DNA from: Cristatella mucedo
Taxonomy: Eukaryota; Bryozoa; Phylactolaemata; Cristatellidae
Reading direction: 5' to 3'
DNA: 64,000 nt
NCBI GenBank assembly: GCA_009760855.2
Contig: WPIO01000055.1
Span: 1,226,001-1,290,000 of the forward strand
Part shown: positions 45,831 through 58,749 of the stretch, piece after piece
Position numbering within the stretch: position 1 is the stretch's first letter
How the letters are laid out: each line of letters starts with the position of its first letter
Position numbers and translations under genes: made by a program
The notes under the pieces: model-generated
What the model was told of the DNA's origin: nothing
What the model saw: the letters and a program-made list of their open reading frames with translations, nothing else
Database searches by the model: none

Positions 45831-46869
45831 GAAGGTAAGAATAGCTAGGGTTATTTTCACACAAAAACTATAGTCCTGCCAGTCAGACATAGAGCACATT
45901 TCTAGGACGATAAGCTATTTGCTCTCCAACTCTCAGTTCACAGATATTACCAGACTGGCCGAGAATTATCCGGCTGCTTATACTGCTTTACAAAAAAAAG
46001 TATTCGAGCCTCCGTTCAAACCTCAATGAGTCATTCATTTATGGTTTTTGAAATCACCCATTATGAGAAAGATCAGTTTCGTGCACACAGAATCGAAATG
46101 AGATTGGAGAAGTCTCAGATAAAGGAGGACATATTGAGTACGTGGTTCCTTACACAATATGGTTAAACAACAAGCATATAAGCTTTAAACAGGGCTCTGC
46201 TGTGTCTGTCACAGTAATGCAAAACTTTGCAAAAACTTCTGATTTCGGAAGAGAATTCTGCAGCGGACAAGAAACGCTAGTGCCTTTTTGTGACAGGAGG
46301 CGAGAGGCCACTTGCCTACATAAAACCCCTTGTTCACTTCCGCTGCTGCTATTCTGGTCAATTACCTGTGAATCTATAATTACAATGTAGTTAATTTATG
46401 CTGCTAATACAAATTGATTCTATAATAAAAAATTGTACATCTAATTGCCAGAGAAGCTATAAGCCTTACATTTTACTTGCGATTTATCCTGATGACTCAA
46501 GAACTGCTGGCTATTAGGTCATTAGGCCAGTGCTTATTTGGGCTGAATCACTCCCAAGCAAGCAAACAGAACAACAAAATACTCATTCGCGTTGGTTTTA
46601 CACAAAACGTGGCTAGTCTTTACCATATTCATGGTGTTCGTGGTTTTATAAATCGCAAGCGTATAAAAGAGAACTTGCTGTGACAGAACGACAAATACGA
46701 GAAAAATGTTTTACTTGTTTCTCTTAAAAATTCATAAAATCAGATGGTTACATTATTATAATTGTCACCGATTTCTTTGCTTGGGGTCATTTCCTGGAAG
46801 ACGAGTTGTCATAAAGGTTAACTGTCAAATGTAAGACTCCTTTGTTGAGAGTCCAGATTGCGATGTTTA

Positions 46870-47204
46870 GTCAACGGCTTCCCGACTTGCGTCAGAACAT
46901 CCCCTGACTTGACCACATTTAAATAGAACTCAAAAACACATCTATTTGGGACAGCATTTAGCGGGTCCTTGCGATTCGTCCTTCACGTGCATATGCGTGC
47001 TGACATTGTGCATGCTGCCACTAACCCCACTTGCATGCTGACCCTGTGCATGTCACCCCTAACCACGATATTCATGCTGTTTATCAACTCAACTTTCAAT
47101 CGCGTTTCCCTTTGCGGCAAATTTTAAGCGCCTAGAAAGAGATTGAGTTCTCTGAGGATGCTTTATGAAGTCCATTATTACTATTATTATTATTATTATT
47201 ATTG
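46870..47204 (+). mobile_element. LINE-A 3' end with ATT tail
   Basis: Coding end LPTCVRTSPDLTTFK-like, stop, 3' UTR with TGCATGCTGCCACTAACC, terminus GCGCCTAGAAAGAGATTGAG and a tail of ATT repeats (47174-47204). Confidence 0.9.
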
Positions 47205-47389
47205 TAACGGCGTTACCTTGATACTGATTCCATTAGGTAGACCGGAAAGTAGAACAAAAGCCCGCCAGAATGCTCTAGCAAATGAGGTACGTGCATTCCG
47301 GCCGGCCATACATCTTCCAACTCTGCCAAACAACTGAACTCGCTTGAACAGCACCAGTGGCTGGTGCAAGAAAGGCACACTCGGCGACG

Positions 47390-47446
47390 ACGGGGGGGGG
47401 GTGGTGGGGGAGGGGAGGGTGAGGGGGAGGGGGAGGGGGAGAGGTG
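47390..47446. repeat. G-rich (GGGGGA)n tract
   Basis: Runs of three or more G repeated many times on the plus strand; meets the pattern for G-quadruplex potential. Confidence 0.9.
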
Positions 47447-47829
47447 AATTGCTATTCCTTCCTCCCGAATCCTGGCTGCCACGACCGTTTGACCTCGCGC
47501 CTGACTCTACCGAAGCTATCATTACTAAAAAGGTCTGCAAATGCTACGAGCCGAAAATAATCCCTGGAATTAGTTAATCGAAAATGTAACTGAAACGTAA
47601 CTGAAACGTACTAGCTTGATTTGCAGTTAGGAAGCAAGAATTTCAATTATGTACTGCTTATTGTCTACCCTTCGTTAAACAAATGATAGAAGAGGGCTTG
47701 GGAGTATGCTGCCTAAAGTTCTCGTTGGTAGACTGTTTAAGAGTAGCTTCATAATATCCTCTCAGAAAACACTGTAAAATATTTCGTGGATAAGAACTGA
47801 TTTAGCAAACTTGTCCTATCATTGGTTAC

Positions 47830-48260
47830 ATCCATTTTCTACTTCTGTAACTCAATAATTGCAGGCCTTCTAGCTTTTCCAAGAAAGCTCTTTTCAGTTT
47901 TGCAAAACTAGGAAGCCAAGTACATCTAGCGTAATAGCCCCTGTTCAGAAATTGCATGGCTTCTCTTTAAATTGCTCTTATTGATTTTTCCTGATAGGTT
48001 TTTTCTATACGTTTGAACCATTAGCAAGATCTCAAAAATTATTGGGGTTATCCAAATTACTATGAAACAATTTTAGTCAGAAGAGGGATAGATATGCTGG
48101 AGCCAAAGAATGAATGGAACTAAAAATTGTTTACGTAGCCTTGAGCTGGACTCCCTTATTCACGAGAAGCTAGTCCAGGTTTATTGAGAAGCACTTCAAC
48201 TTGGCAACTCGCACGTTCACTGCGGAGGAAAAACTCAGCCGATTTTTAGTTTGTTTTGCA
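47830..48260. mobile_element. Two decayed LINE-A pieces in opposite orientation
   Basis: Plus strand about 47830-47915 reads VTSIFYFCNSIIAGLLAF (from VTSRLDFCNSLLTGLPA). Minus strand about 48085-48250 carries the GGAGCCAAAGAATGAATGGA and CAACTCGCACGTTCACTGCG region. Confidence 0.5.
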
Positions 48261-50585
48261 AGTGAAGCCCAGCCTGATTCCATTTAACTGTATCCGTAGA
48301 CCCTTTATCTTGAAGATGCCTTGAACAATACGGCGATATAGGAGAACAACTGCCGTCTAGAGCCAATTGGCTGCAAACTTATGGCCGGACCCATTCAGTT
48401 TGTATTGCTCCCTTGACATTACAACTTGTATTGCTCAATTAATGTGATAGCCTGAGTTCCAATAAAATCTTCTTGGTCGAACCTTCAAGAATTGAGTGCA
48501 CACGGATGCTTGCATGCGATGATATCACTCTGTCCGAAGCAGATAGTGGTCGTCGTCCGGCTACTGAAATGGATGAAGTTCAGTAAAGTGATAAACGGGT
48601 GATTTGACCGATGTGGATCCTTAGTTGCTAATAAATGCAACAGTATTTTTAAGTCATATCATAATCCAAATAGCCATGCACTGGAATTCTTGTTTCGGGT
48701 AATTCTGTCTTCTCAGTCAGACAATAGCCACAACATGAGACCACCATGGCTCATAAACAATTTAGAAGGGTCTTTTATGAAAGAGTATTGGTGCATATCT
48801 TAAAAGGTAGTATTTTTGTGAATTTCATTGAGGAAATCATTGTAATTGTTTGTAAGTCATGATACAAACTATATATTTTTAATTTTTGTAGTGTAAAGCA
48901 AGAGGTGATTTAAGATCTTCATCCTATAGCCGATCATATCAAGCAAAATGAATTTCTTTTCAATGCGATCTAACTACTTCGCTTTCTGGTCTAGCTGTTA
49001 CTGAGAGTGCACTTTAAAATGTAGCCTATTCTTATAGGAGCGACCGATCCTTCCCTCTGGATCTGACAAGTTTTAAGTAAGCAACTTATGATTTGATTTC
49101 AAAGTGCTGCTGGACCCAGAATAGTTTTGACAGCTATCATTGATTCTGTCATCACCAAAATAGTAATGCATGGTGAGGAAAAACGTTATAAGATTGTTTC
49201 TGAATACTGCACTAGTCCTTTGCAAAGTTTTTCTAGTAGTTTTTCAAAATTTCGATGCTCAGGATTTTCTATTACAGGAAAAAATATACGTTATAACGTG
49301 CATATACACTTGGGCACTCTTGGGTAATCATTAGCTCAAGAATAAACAAAGCAGGAGAGGTTCTTCATTAACTATTTGAGACTACATGCTGTGCCAGGTT
49401 AACCCATCCATCATAGTTAAAGCTCAGTTAACCTCCTGCTGTTAGTAGGGGTAAGAAATACTGGTTATTAACTTTGCACAGTAGAATATTAGAGATTTTA
49501 CACTAAAGTTCAGTTTTATTAATAACCAGGTTGAAGCTCGATCTCCAAATAACATGAGAAATTAAAATAATCTGTTTCTACTACTGCATAGAGAGTACCA
49601 GATAACTGTCTTTTTTACGGAATGCAATGTGACACCAATTTTCAATTGTGTTTCCCTTGCAGCCCCAGAGACTCAGAGCCGATTGAGCCGATGGCAATTT
49701 AACCCGCTCAACCTGGCACACGATACCATAGCGGCTGTAATCGTTTATCTCCTGCCTGTCCACGGTGGACAGTTGTTTCTTTCTTATGAGCTCTACGAAA
49801 TGCCTAGCGACAATCCTTCATGCAATATTCGATAAAAAATGACTACGGTAAACTGGAAGGCAGTTCCCAAAAGCGCCACAATCCAATCTAGGCCTTTCAA
49901 GTACCTTTTGAAAATCAACCGATTGAAAACATTTCGAAAAACTTGTTGTCAAGAGAAAACCGCTTGATCGCTCGAGTTATGGCTGGGCTACGCTAGTGTG
50001 CCATCGGAGAAGATGTCAGAGGGAATGATACTGAGTCTCACGGAGAACAGATTTTCTTTTTGCTACACTTTATGAATGCAACCACTTCCTCTTCCGACCA
50101 CGCTTAGATCTACAGCTTAGATCTGCGGGTCCTATGGGTTTAGTGGACGTACTGCCTACCTCACTGAGCTCTACGTGCTGTGGACGATACAGTGAGTGGA
50201 CCCATCAAGAGAAGAGGCTCTGATGTTAACTTTAGCAGAGAGTTTACCCTCTTTCTTTTAATGAGCAATTACACGTTGACACCTATCGCGGCTAATTTAA
50301 ATTTGTATTACCGATTGCTTTCTTGCAAGCATGTACCAATCTTCACAGGACTGGTAACTTAGGCACTGTTCAAACACCCGAAATGCATGATCTTTGGCAG
50401 ACTTTGAAACCAGTGCTCCCCGAATAGTTTCTTAAAGTTAGCCATATCATCTTGCCGCTGAAGACACTGCACAACAATTCTTTTAGCGTCACATTTGCGC
50501 AGAGTTTCGCAGCTTCGATTTTAATAAACCGCAGTAATTTTGGAGTCTTTTAACTGTCAGTGAATGCTCAAGTTGCCTGTGCTTT
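48261..50585. other. Intergenic, nothing recognised
   Basis: AT-rich sequence with only short open frames. No repeat family match or conserved coding that I can see. Confidence 0.4.
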
Positions 50586-50589
50586 GCCG

Positions 50590-50840
50590 ATACCAGCAAA
50601 TGCAGGGCTAGCGTATCTCCTGAAATATGCACGATCTCCGGGGTCCTGTTTCAAAGCGACCCTTCACCAAACGATCATATCAGGCCATAAGTTTAGTGTG
50701 CCTATATTCAGATTCATGCCAGTGCCTAAAGTAACGCATGCTTACAAGAGGCTACCACAGCCACTCTCGTCCAAGCATTTACGCAATCTCTTTATGACTT
50801 CCGTTACTTACTGCTCAAATGCTGTGTTGCCTGTGTGATG
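50590..50840 (+). mobile_element. LINE-A coding relic
   Basis: A decayed stretch equivalent to GVLFQSDLSLDDHI (here GVLFQSDPSPNDHI with shifts) and DFRYLLL/CNSLL near 50790-50815. Confidence 0.45.
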
Positions 50841-51009
50841 AAACACTCACGCTTGGGACGTACACCGAGTCTAGGCCTGTCTAACTTGATCGTCGCAACC
50901 TCTTTCTCATATCAATACTCACCTCAATCTTTATTGGCTTCAAATGAAGCGAATGAAAAACTTCAGTTCTCGTAATTAGTTCCTTACATTCGCTCAGGCT
51001 GGGATATTT

Positions 51010-51090
51010 GTCTGACCTACTTAATCGTTGGCTTTGCGAAGGTCGCGTGCTCATAGGACTCGAACCCTTGAGCCGTGCCTTTTAAACGAC
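51010..51090 (-). repeat. tRNA-like segment
   Basis: The minus strand has GGGTTCGAGTCCTATGAGCA, a perfect B box, but I cannot fold a cloverleaf. Possible SINE head. Confidence 0.3.
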
Positions 51091-51197
51091 TTCAAGTATG
51101 TTGGCAACTGACCATGTTTAGGATTACTACGGCCCCAAACCAAAGTCCGTGAATAACCACGTTTAAAAAAAACCCACGTTCTCTAGCACTTGCCAAA

Positions 51198-51233
51198 TGG
51201 TGTGTATGTGTGAGTGAGTGTGTGTGTGTGTGA

Positions 51234-51317
<84 letters not shown>

Positions 51318-51323
51318 GTGTGC
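51198..51323. repeat. (GT)n microsatellite
   Basis: GT run with GAGTGA and GCGCGC interruptions. Alternating purine-pyrimidine, so able to form Z-DNA. Confidence 0.97.
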
Positions 51324-51952
51324 ATGAATAGTTGCTTATGCAATTAAGCGTGCTGGCAGGGTTTGCTATCACTAAGCAGTTAATATGCTTCATTGCAGGC
51401 ACGCCTTACCTTAAGTACCTAGAAAAAAAGAAGAATTTTAATTGCATTCTTACCTAGGAAAAAGAGGAATTTAGCTCTCTTTAGATGCTGACTAGAAAGA
51501 GCTTCGGCTCTCTCACGATGCTAATCATGAATTTTCTTATTATCGCATATATATTAGCGTGCTTCAAGTTCATCTAAAATAACTACAGCCCTTGATTTTG
51601 AAGCCAATAGAAAAGTTCAATGACGAAGGGAAATCTTTAATCAAAAGATGTAACCATTCGAAATTATTTCCTCACGAGATTTAAAGCTAATCGTGATCCG
51701 AACCAGCACAGCTGTAGTGCATGAAGTTCTTCAGCTGATAAATTAACTTAAGTTGTAACTAAGATGAGTATTCTGGATCTCCTGGCTAAGTATTCACCAG
51801 CACGCTCACTGAGTTTTGTTGAGTCTGTATCATCATAATTGGGAACAGCTGTCATTGCACTCCCATAATTTAAGCCACAGTTGATTTTCGGAGCTTGGAG
51901 AGAATTTGTTTAATGTCCACTGATAGCCGGCAGTTTCCGAAATGTCTGATTA

Positions 51953-52345
51953 ATAATAATAATAATGCACTTGATAAAGCGCCCTCAGGGAACTTAATCT
52001 CTTTCCAGGCGCTTTACATTTGCTGCAAAGGGAAATGCAATTAAATGGTAAGTAAAATCATGCATGAAAAAACAAACAAAATGAATAACATGGTTAGGGG
52101 TTACATGCACAGGGTCAGCATGCAAATGTGGTTAGTGGCAGCATGCACAGTGTCAGCACGCATAAGCACGTGAAGGACGAATCACAGGGACCCATTAAAT
52201 GCTGCCCTAAATAGGTGTGTTTTTAAGTTCCTTTTAAATGTGGTCAGGTCAGGGGATGTTCTGACGCAGGTCGGGAGGGAGTTCCAGGCTTTGGAAGCAT
52301 ACGAACTAAATGCACGATCTCCAAAGGATTTGAGGTTTGTACGAA
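51953..52345 (-). mobile_element. LINE-A 3' end fragment
   Basis: (AAT)n tail then GCACTTGATAAAGCGCCC, ATGCACAGGGTCAGCATGCA and the coding end near 52260-52340. Well preserved, hence fairly recent. Confidence 0.9.
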
Positions 52346-53109
52346 ATATCTGATTGAGACCTTTTAACTACAGCCAGTTAATAAATAATGATACAGCTAC
52401 CATAATAAATCCTATTATAAATCATGAAAATAAATAATATAGCACAAGCAATAATTTTCGCATTAGAAATTACAATAGTTTATAAAAACTACAATCAGTT
52501 TTCTCAACACAAGTGCATACATAAAAGTGCATGGAGTCAACCATGTGAGGTGATAGCTCTTTGTGCATTACTATGGTGCCACTATTTCAGCCTTGTTATA
52601 GGACTGTCGATATATATTCACTTTACATTATCTGATTGCTGTTATTAGGGTAAACTTAGTTATGCAAGTCTTTAGTGAGCCGTATTTGCGATTTGAACGG
52701 TACAGAGCATACTTTGCGAGAACTAGTAATCATCCATTGCATATAGGCACATTCTCATTTACCCCAAATCTCAGCAAATATCCCCAACACCTGCTCGTTT
52801 CTCTCTCTCTCTCCCGAGCTTATATTTGTCAGAAATATTCATTCCTATTGAAGTTCTGCATGGAACAAGGATCTTTTACATTTACATAACTCCTTGATTA
52901 TCTATATACGATATTCAAGAATGTGTGAAATGAAACGTTTCTTGATTCAGAGTTAGAAACCAACCAATCCAGTACACGTGCTAAGTAGCGGCTCGATGAT
53001 TTTTTTCTTGTATGATATGAATATCTTTCTAGCTGCGATACTTGTATGTTTCTTCAAGCTATTTTAAGCGTGATACCTAATTTGCGTATGATTAACTCCT
53101 ACTTATATT

Positions 53110-53212
53110 CTCTCTTTCAGTGAGTCATAGAGCGCCTTGAAAAAAAATTAGTTCCCCTATTGAGATATACAAATGCCATATCGTTTTTGTCATCATTATT
53201 ACTAATATTATC
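53110..53212 (+). mobile_element. Decayed LINE-A terminus
   Basis: AGAGCGCCTTGAAAAAAAAT then TAGTTCCCCTATTGAGATAT and an ATT-like tail. Confidence 0.5.
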
Positions 53213-53696
53213 CTTGACAGAAACATTTAATTTCAGCATTCCCAAGAATTCGAGACAAATGAAACGGATAAACCAACAGCTTTAATAAGCAGGGGTGTCT
53301 TTACTAAGTAGTGTTAATGCATTTACCTCCATCCCTCCACAAAGCCTCAAGCACTAAGCGAACGCTATGCAGGAGAGTTTGCTAGAAGCCCACTCAAAGC
53401 AAAGGTGCTTTCGAAACTATTTTACTACTGTAGCTGTGACGTCTTAGCCAGAAAAAATTCTCATCGATTAGCAGCATGGTGATGAACTATACATAAAGTA
53501 AATATCTGAGAAACATAGTGTAGGAATCTGTTCGTTACTCAATGGGCTTTAAGTCGACGTGGTACCACCTGTGAGATATTAGAGGCTTGAAAATAGCAGT
53601 GTAATGTGGTAGCATGAAAGTTCACAAAATAGAAAGCTTAGCGTGACAATTGAGGAAGATATGAAGGCTTTTCTATGCACACGCAGGAAAACCTGC

Positions 53697-53702
<6 letters not shown>

Positions 53703-53768
<66 letters not shown>
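53703..53768. repeat. (AG)n microsatellite
   Basis: AG run with single A insertions. Confidence 0.97.
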
Positions 53769-54429
53769 TTAAAGAAATCATGCAAATGAGTCACTCTGAA
53801 TATACCTATTTAGAAATTACTTTGTTTTTGCAGACCAAACCTTTTAAGAGATTATACGGTTTAACAAACAAGATTCGACTTTAGAATTCATTTTTTCATC
53901 CAGTCCAGCAAATGCAATGCAGACGCTACTTAATTTACTCTGACAGATTCAATTTTAAGGGGAAGACTTTCTATTTTTTGACTGCCACTTTGGATGTTTC
54001 GCTACATGTAGAACATTTCACTGCCGTCAAGAGTTATCGTCCGCAAGCTTTGCAGCTCGGTATTTCTGAGAACATAATTTCAGACACGTAAAGACGTAAA
54101 ATCCGGAGCAGACGAATTTCAGTTGTCTGAAAATGGAAAAATACATTTAATTTGGTGATTACATCGGGTGGAAGTGAGAGACTAAATTTTAAAACGAGAA
54201 AACGCAAGTCGAAGCCCCTGCCTAACTTTATCCCTTAAAGCAGCGGTTCTAAACCTGTGGGTCGCGACCCCTTTGGGTCTCGAACGACCTTTTCATAGGG
54301 GTCATCTAAAACCATCGGAAAGCACGCATTTCCACATCTTGCACGCAATAATTTTATGGTTTTGCGTCGCCACAACATAAGGAACTGTATTAAAAGGGTC
54401 GCGGCATTATGAATGATGAGAGCCACTGT

Positions 54430-55510
54430 TCTAGGCTCTCGCTTCTACGCAGATGACATTCGGTTGCACCATTAATTGTATTGTACCTCCTTCTTTGAGG
54501 GCCCTCGGGAAAAGCCGCCTTGCTGCCAGTGTTGATAGCATCCGGACATGGATGGCAGCAAACTTTTTTTCAAACTGAATGATGATGAAACCATCTTACT
54601 AAATGTGCGCAAACTCAGTGCGATCCAGAAATTTGAAAGGCTGAAGTTCATAATCGGCTCTGAAAGCATATTTCCTGTTGTGTCTGCACGAAATCTACGT
54701 GCCCTGTTCTAAGGTGAATTTTATTAGACGACCACGTGACCCCCAGAGTCAAGTCGACCTACTTTCAGCTGCATCGCATTGCTAAAATTTGGGCTCGTTT
54801 AGACAGGGATACAAAATGTAAATCGGTCCATGCATTTGTAACGTCCCGTTTTGACATCTATAACTCGCCGCTTGCTGGTCTAACTGCCTGTGCAATCAGG
54901 CGCTTACAGCGGGTTCAAAACTCTGCAGATAGGCTTGTCTGTCGTTAGCGTCGCAGCTGACACTTCGCAGCACTTCTAGAGAACGCGAACTAGCTCCAAG
55001 TCAAGCAAAGCATCGACTTCTATTTTGTGTAGCTCACTTTATTGTCCCATCATTGTTTGGCTCCCGCCAATCTGTTAGATTTTTTCTCGACCAGGATAGG
55101 CATCGTACAACAAGCTTTTCGTAATCTAATTGTTTATCTATGCCTCGTAGGAGCCTCAAATCCTTGGGAGACCGTGCCTTAAGTTCGTAGGCTCCCAAAA
55201 CCCGGAAATCACTTCCGAATTCTGTCACGCGATTCCCTGGCTTGACCACATTTATAAAGAAACTTGAAACTCGTATATAGTTGGTCCATGTGACTCTCCA
55301 TTTACGTGCTTATTCGTGCCGACATTGTGCATGCTGACACTAACCATACTTGCGTGCGGACACTGTGCATGACACCTGTAACCATGTTATGCTTGTAGTC
55401 ATTGAGCCTGTCACCCTTAAGCATTCGATCACTCTTCTTTTGCAGCAAATGTAAAGCGCCTAGAAAGAGATTGAGTTCTCTAATGTGCTATTTCAAATGT
55501 ATTATCATTA
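54430..55510 (+). mobile_element. LINE-A copy, decayed
   Basis: Begins at the RT catalytic region (FYADDIRL near 54446-54470), then AKIWARLDRDTKCKSVHAFV, TSRFDIYNSPLAGLTACAIR and the 3' UTR ending GCGCCTAGAAAGAGATTGAG. Stops and frameshifts throughout. Confidence 0.8.
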
Positions 55511-55631
55511 TTCTTGTAACTTGACTTCGTTACTCTGCTTATAGTTACCGTAATGTAGCCATTACTCATGTGAAATCTTAATCGCCGTCGATTGCGTGAA
55601 TAAAACTAAACGTGATATATATGAAAACACG

Positions 55632-55793
55632 CCATGATGGCACACTAGGTAAGGCGGTTGCTTTCACGACCTCGGTCCCGAGGTTGTGGGTTCGACTGCG
55701 GTGGGCGATTCTTTATCGCCACTGCAAGCGGTGGTGATAGCCGTAAAGGCTTTTCTGTCGCTATACAAAAAGAGGCTGTTTAATCAGCTAGTT
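55632..55793 (+). mobile_element. SINE-A copy
   Basis: TGGCACACTAGGTAAGGCGG, B-box region GTGGGTTCGACTGCGG (2-base loss), GCCACTGCAAGCGGTGGTG, ending AATCAGCTAG without a long tail. Confidence 0.85.
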
Positions 55794-55799
55794 CTGAAT

Positions 55800-56895
55800 T
55801 CTGAATTAATAATTTTCAAATAATAATTTTTCTGCTGGCCAAGCTAGAATATTCGGGTGAGATTAGCCCCTAAAATTACGCAACTCGGGAAAGTTTTAAG
55901 GACCTTCTAGAAAGACTTTGGAATAAAGTTCAGTGGAATAACAAGAAATGGGTGCGTGCATTATAAGATTATCCACATTTCCACAGCTATTTGTTCCTTT
56001 CATTCAAGCAATACCCTCAGTGCTGTTTGTGTGGTAGATTTTCCTCTCAGCCAGTATGCCAATACTGTTCTAGGTGGTCTCACGTCGACTTGGAGGCCGG
56101 CACTGAATGACTCCGGAAAATGGGACTGTTTTCGGACCCGAAGACCACTGCTTATTAACTAGACATCTAGGATCTCTTGACTAAATAAACTCTTTCGTTG
56201 GGACATCGGCGTTGGCTCATTGAAGAGTAAATTTCAAGAGAATCCAATAAAAGCACGAGTCCTCTTGCATTGTGGCTTGATCAGCTAAAAGTGAGCGTTT
56301 CTTACTAGCAAATATTTAAAATCTTTCTTCCATACGTGCGCCTGTCTTGGCTAAGGTCCATGCTTGTTTTTCAGCTGCAGTATTAAAGCTCATAATTTTA
56401 TCGACTTTTAACTGGTGAACGGCTTCCCATCAGCATTGCATGTCACAATGGTTACTCTGATGGTTTGGGCTGTAAGGTTACAGACATTGAACAATCCTGA
56501 GGTTTGCTAGTCTTATGTATATATTAAATATTAAAAGCTGTTGGATCTAGTCATTCTTATTATCGCCTCTCAAGAAGTACTTAGTTTGCCACAGTCAAGT
56601 ATACACCACATAACTTACGGTGGATATACTTTATATTTTTATTGTTTGTTCATTTTTTGCATTCCACAATGAATTAAGGAATGTAATCTTGAAAGAGTGG
56701 AGAGACTCTTGTGACAAGTGGCCATAATTAAAAGCTTTAGACAGCCATTGAAGAGTCACTTTGTAGTGCTGCATTAGCCCACCGTTCATTAAGATACGTT
56801 TGACACATACACATTAGCAATTTAACCATAGGAAGAACTACTGACATCTTGAAGCTATATTTGTTGGTAGCGCCGTTAATCATCCAGATTTATTG
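55800..56895. other. Intergenic, nothing recognised
   Basis: AT-rich; no repeat or gene signal that I can support. Confidence 0.4.
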
Positions 56896-57014
56896 CAACA
56901 GGGATGGGAAAGGGTGAAATTTAAAATTTGCTCTGCTGGCATATATCCGACAGCATCTGCACGGGGTCGAGGCGTCCTGTTCCAAAGTAAACTTTCTTTA
57001 AATAAAATAAATAA

Positions 57015-57192
57015 ATAAATACAAGCTGATTTAATAGCCTCTATTTGTAAAGCGACAGAAGAGCCTTTGCGGCTATCACCACCGCTTGCAGCGGCGAAAA
57101 AGGATCGCCCACCACAGAATTCGAACCCACGACCTCTGGGCCGAGGTCGTGAAAAGCAACCACCTTACGTAGTGAGCCATCACGGCTCACTA
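57015..57192 (-). mobile_element. SINE-A inserted in LINE-A
   Basis: Reverse copy: (AAAT)n tail, AGCTGATTTAATAGCCTC, CTATCACCACCGCTTGCAGC, GAATTCGAACCCACGACCTC and TGAGCCATCACGGCTCAC. The B-box complement is nearly perfect. Confidence 0.88.
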
Positions 57193-57555
57193 AGCGACCG
57201 CATTGGCGCCAAAGTGACATCGGCCTATTTTAGGCTACATGATTTGCAAACAAGTCGGCCTATACATACATTAATACGATATGCAAGCCACTCATTGCAT
57301 TTATACTGTGCCGTCTGGACATATGTATCTCACTGCTAGCCGACCTCCTGCCCCATGCATCCAGCCTCTTTCTGTTGGTGTAAAACTCTGCAGCTAGAAT
57401 TTTCTGTGGTTAGTGCTGAGTTGCCACGTTATACCATTTCTAGGAGACCTGAACTGGCAACTAATTGAGCACCATAAGGTGCGGTCAGTCACTGGTAAGT
57501 TCCGACATCTGTGGCTCGAGCCTATCTAGCAGAACTACTGCCCAGCCGGGCTAGG

Positions 57556-57559
<4 letters not shown>

Positions 57560-57650
<91 letters not shown>
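57560..57650. repeat. (AT)n microsatellite
   Basis: About 45 uninterrupted AT units, within the LINE-A relic. Confidence 0.97.
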
Positions 57651-57651
<1 letters not shown>

Positions 57652-58469
57652 CTATAGCTAAGGGCTAGGCACGACGGCATCCGCTCTCCGGGCTCAGATC
57701 GGTTAGCGTTTATCTCGAGCCAACCCATTGAAACCTTTGGAAAATGTGCCTGTTGTTAATATGCTCTGAAAGCTTTGTACTCACACCTGAGTGATGTCAC
57801 AACACCCTCTCAGTTGAAGGGATTTATAAAGAAGCTGACGCTCGCCTGTTTCCCAGTGAATTCTCTGGACCCATTATCTGGGTTCATCGTGTGCTTGCCG
57901 ATATGTATGCTGACACTGTGCCTCTTGCTAACAACCAAAAAGTTAAAACTGTGCACTTTACCACTGACCGTACGCTCACGCTTCGTATACAGAATATATT
58001 GAGTGCTTAGAAAAACAGAGTAAGTTCTCTGAGGTTGCTTATCGCTTTTAGTGTTGGTGTTATAGTAATAAGGATTGCGCTGTGCCGAGCAAGCTTGCTC
58101 TGATCCTTAATGCAGTCCTTCAGGTGAGGCGAGGTTGTGCTGTATGTCGATTAAGAGCAGCAGACTGAGCATTTACTGTTCTAGAAGGAGGGTCTCTAAT
58201 CAACTTCGGTTTAGAAAGAGCTCCGCGTGCTAGGCTTTTCGTCACACGTTTTCCACATTCTATCAAGAGTTCTCCTTTGATTAAATCTCTACTAAACCTT
58301 CAATAAACAAGGGAAAGACTTGCTGGACACATCACTCTATATTTACTTTCGTCGGAGGTGAGTACTGTATAAGGATGTAAAGATGAACCTAAGTCAGATG
58401 TTAAGCAAAATTATGTCACTTATTTGGCATCTGGATTAGTGTGACCTATTAACAGAATATTTATCTTTT

Positions 58470-58745
58470 TATCCTAGTAATAATACATTTTGGATAGCGC
58501 GCTCAAGAAATCAATCTCTTTCTAGGCACTTTACATTAGCTGCAAAAGATGCACGATTGAATGGTTAGTGGTAGCATGATCAATAAACAACAAGAATAAC
58601 ATGGTTAGGGGGTAACATGCACAGGGTCAGCATGCAAGTACGGTTAGTGGCAGCATGCACAGTGTCAACACGCATGAGCACATACAAAGGACGAATCACA
58701 GGGACCCACTGAATACTATTATAAAAAGATGTGCTTTTAGTTTCT
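58470..58745 (-). mobile_element. LINE-A 3' end fragment
   Basis: AATAATACATTTTGGATAGC, then TCTTTCTAGGCACTTTACAT and GGTAACATGCACAGGGTCAG in reverse. Confidence 0.8.
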
Positions 58746-58749
58746 GTGG

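Larger units (their letters stand above)
56900..58060 (+). mobile_element. LINE-A relic interrupted by SINE-A and (AT)n
   Basis: Coding relic RVKFKICSAGIYPTASARGR and VLFQSKLSLN to 57000, then a SINE-A insertion, resumed by IGAKVTSAYFRLHDLQ at about 57200. Later parts are very decayed; the end AGAAAAACAGAGTAAGTTCT lies near 58006-58030. Confidence 0.65.

Noticed and set aside
51092-51402. His/Thr repeat open frames
   Set aside because: Direct product of the GT/CA microsatellite; not coding.
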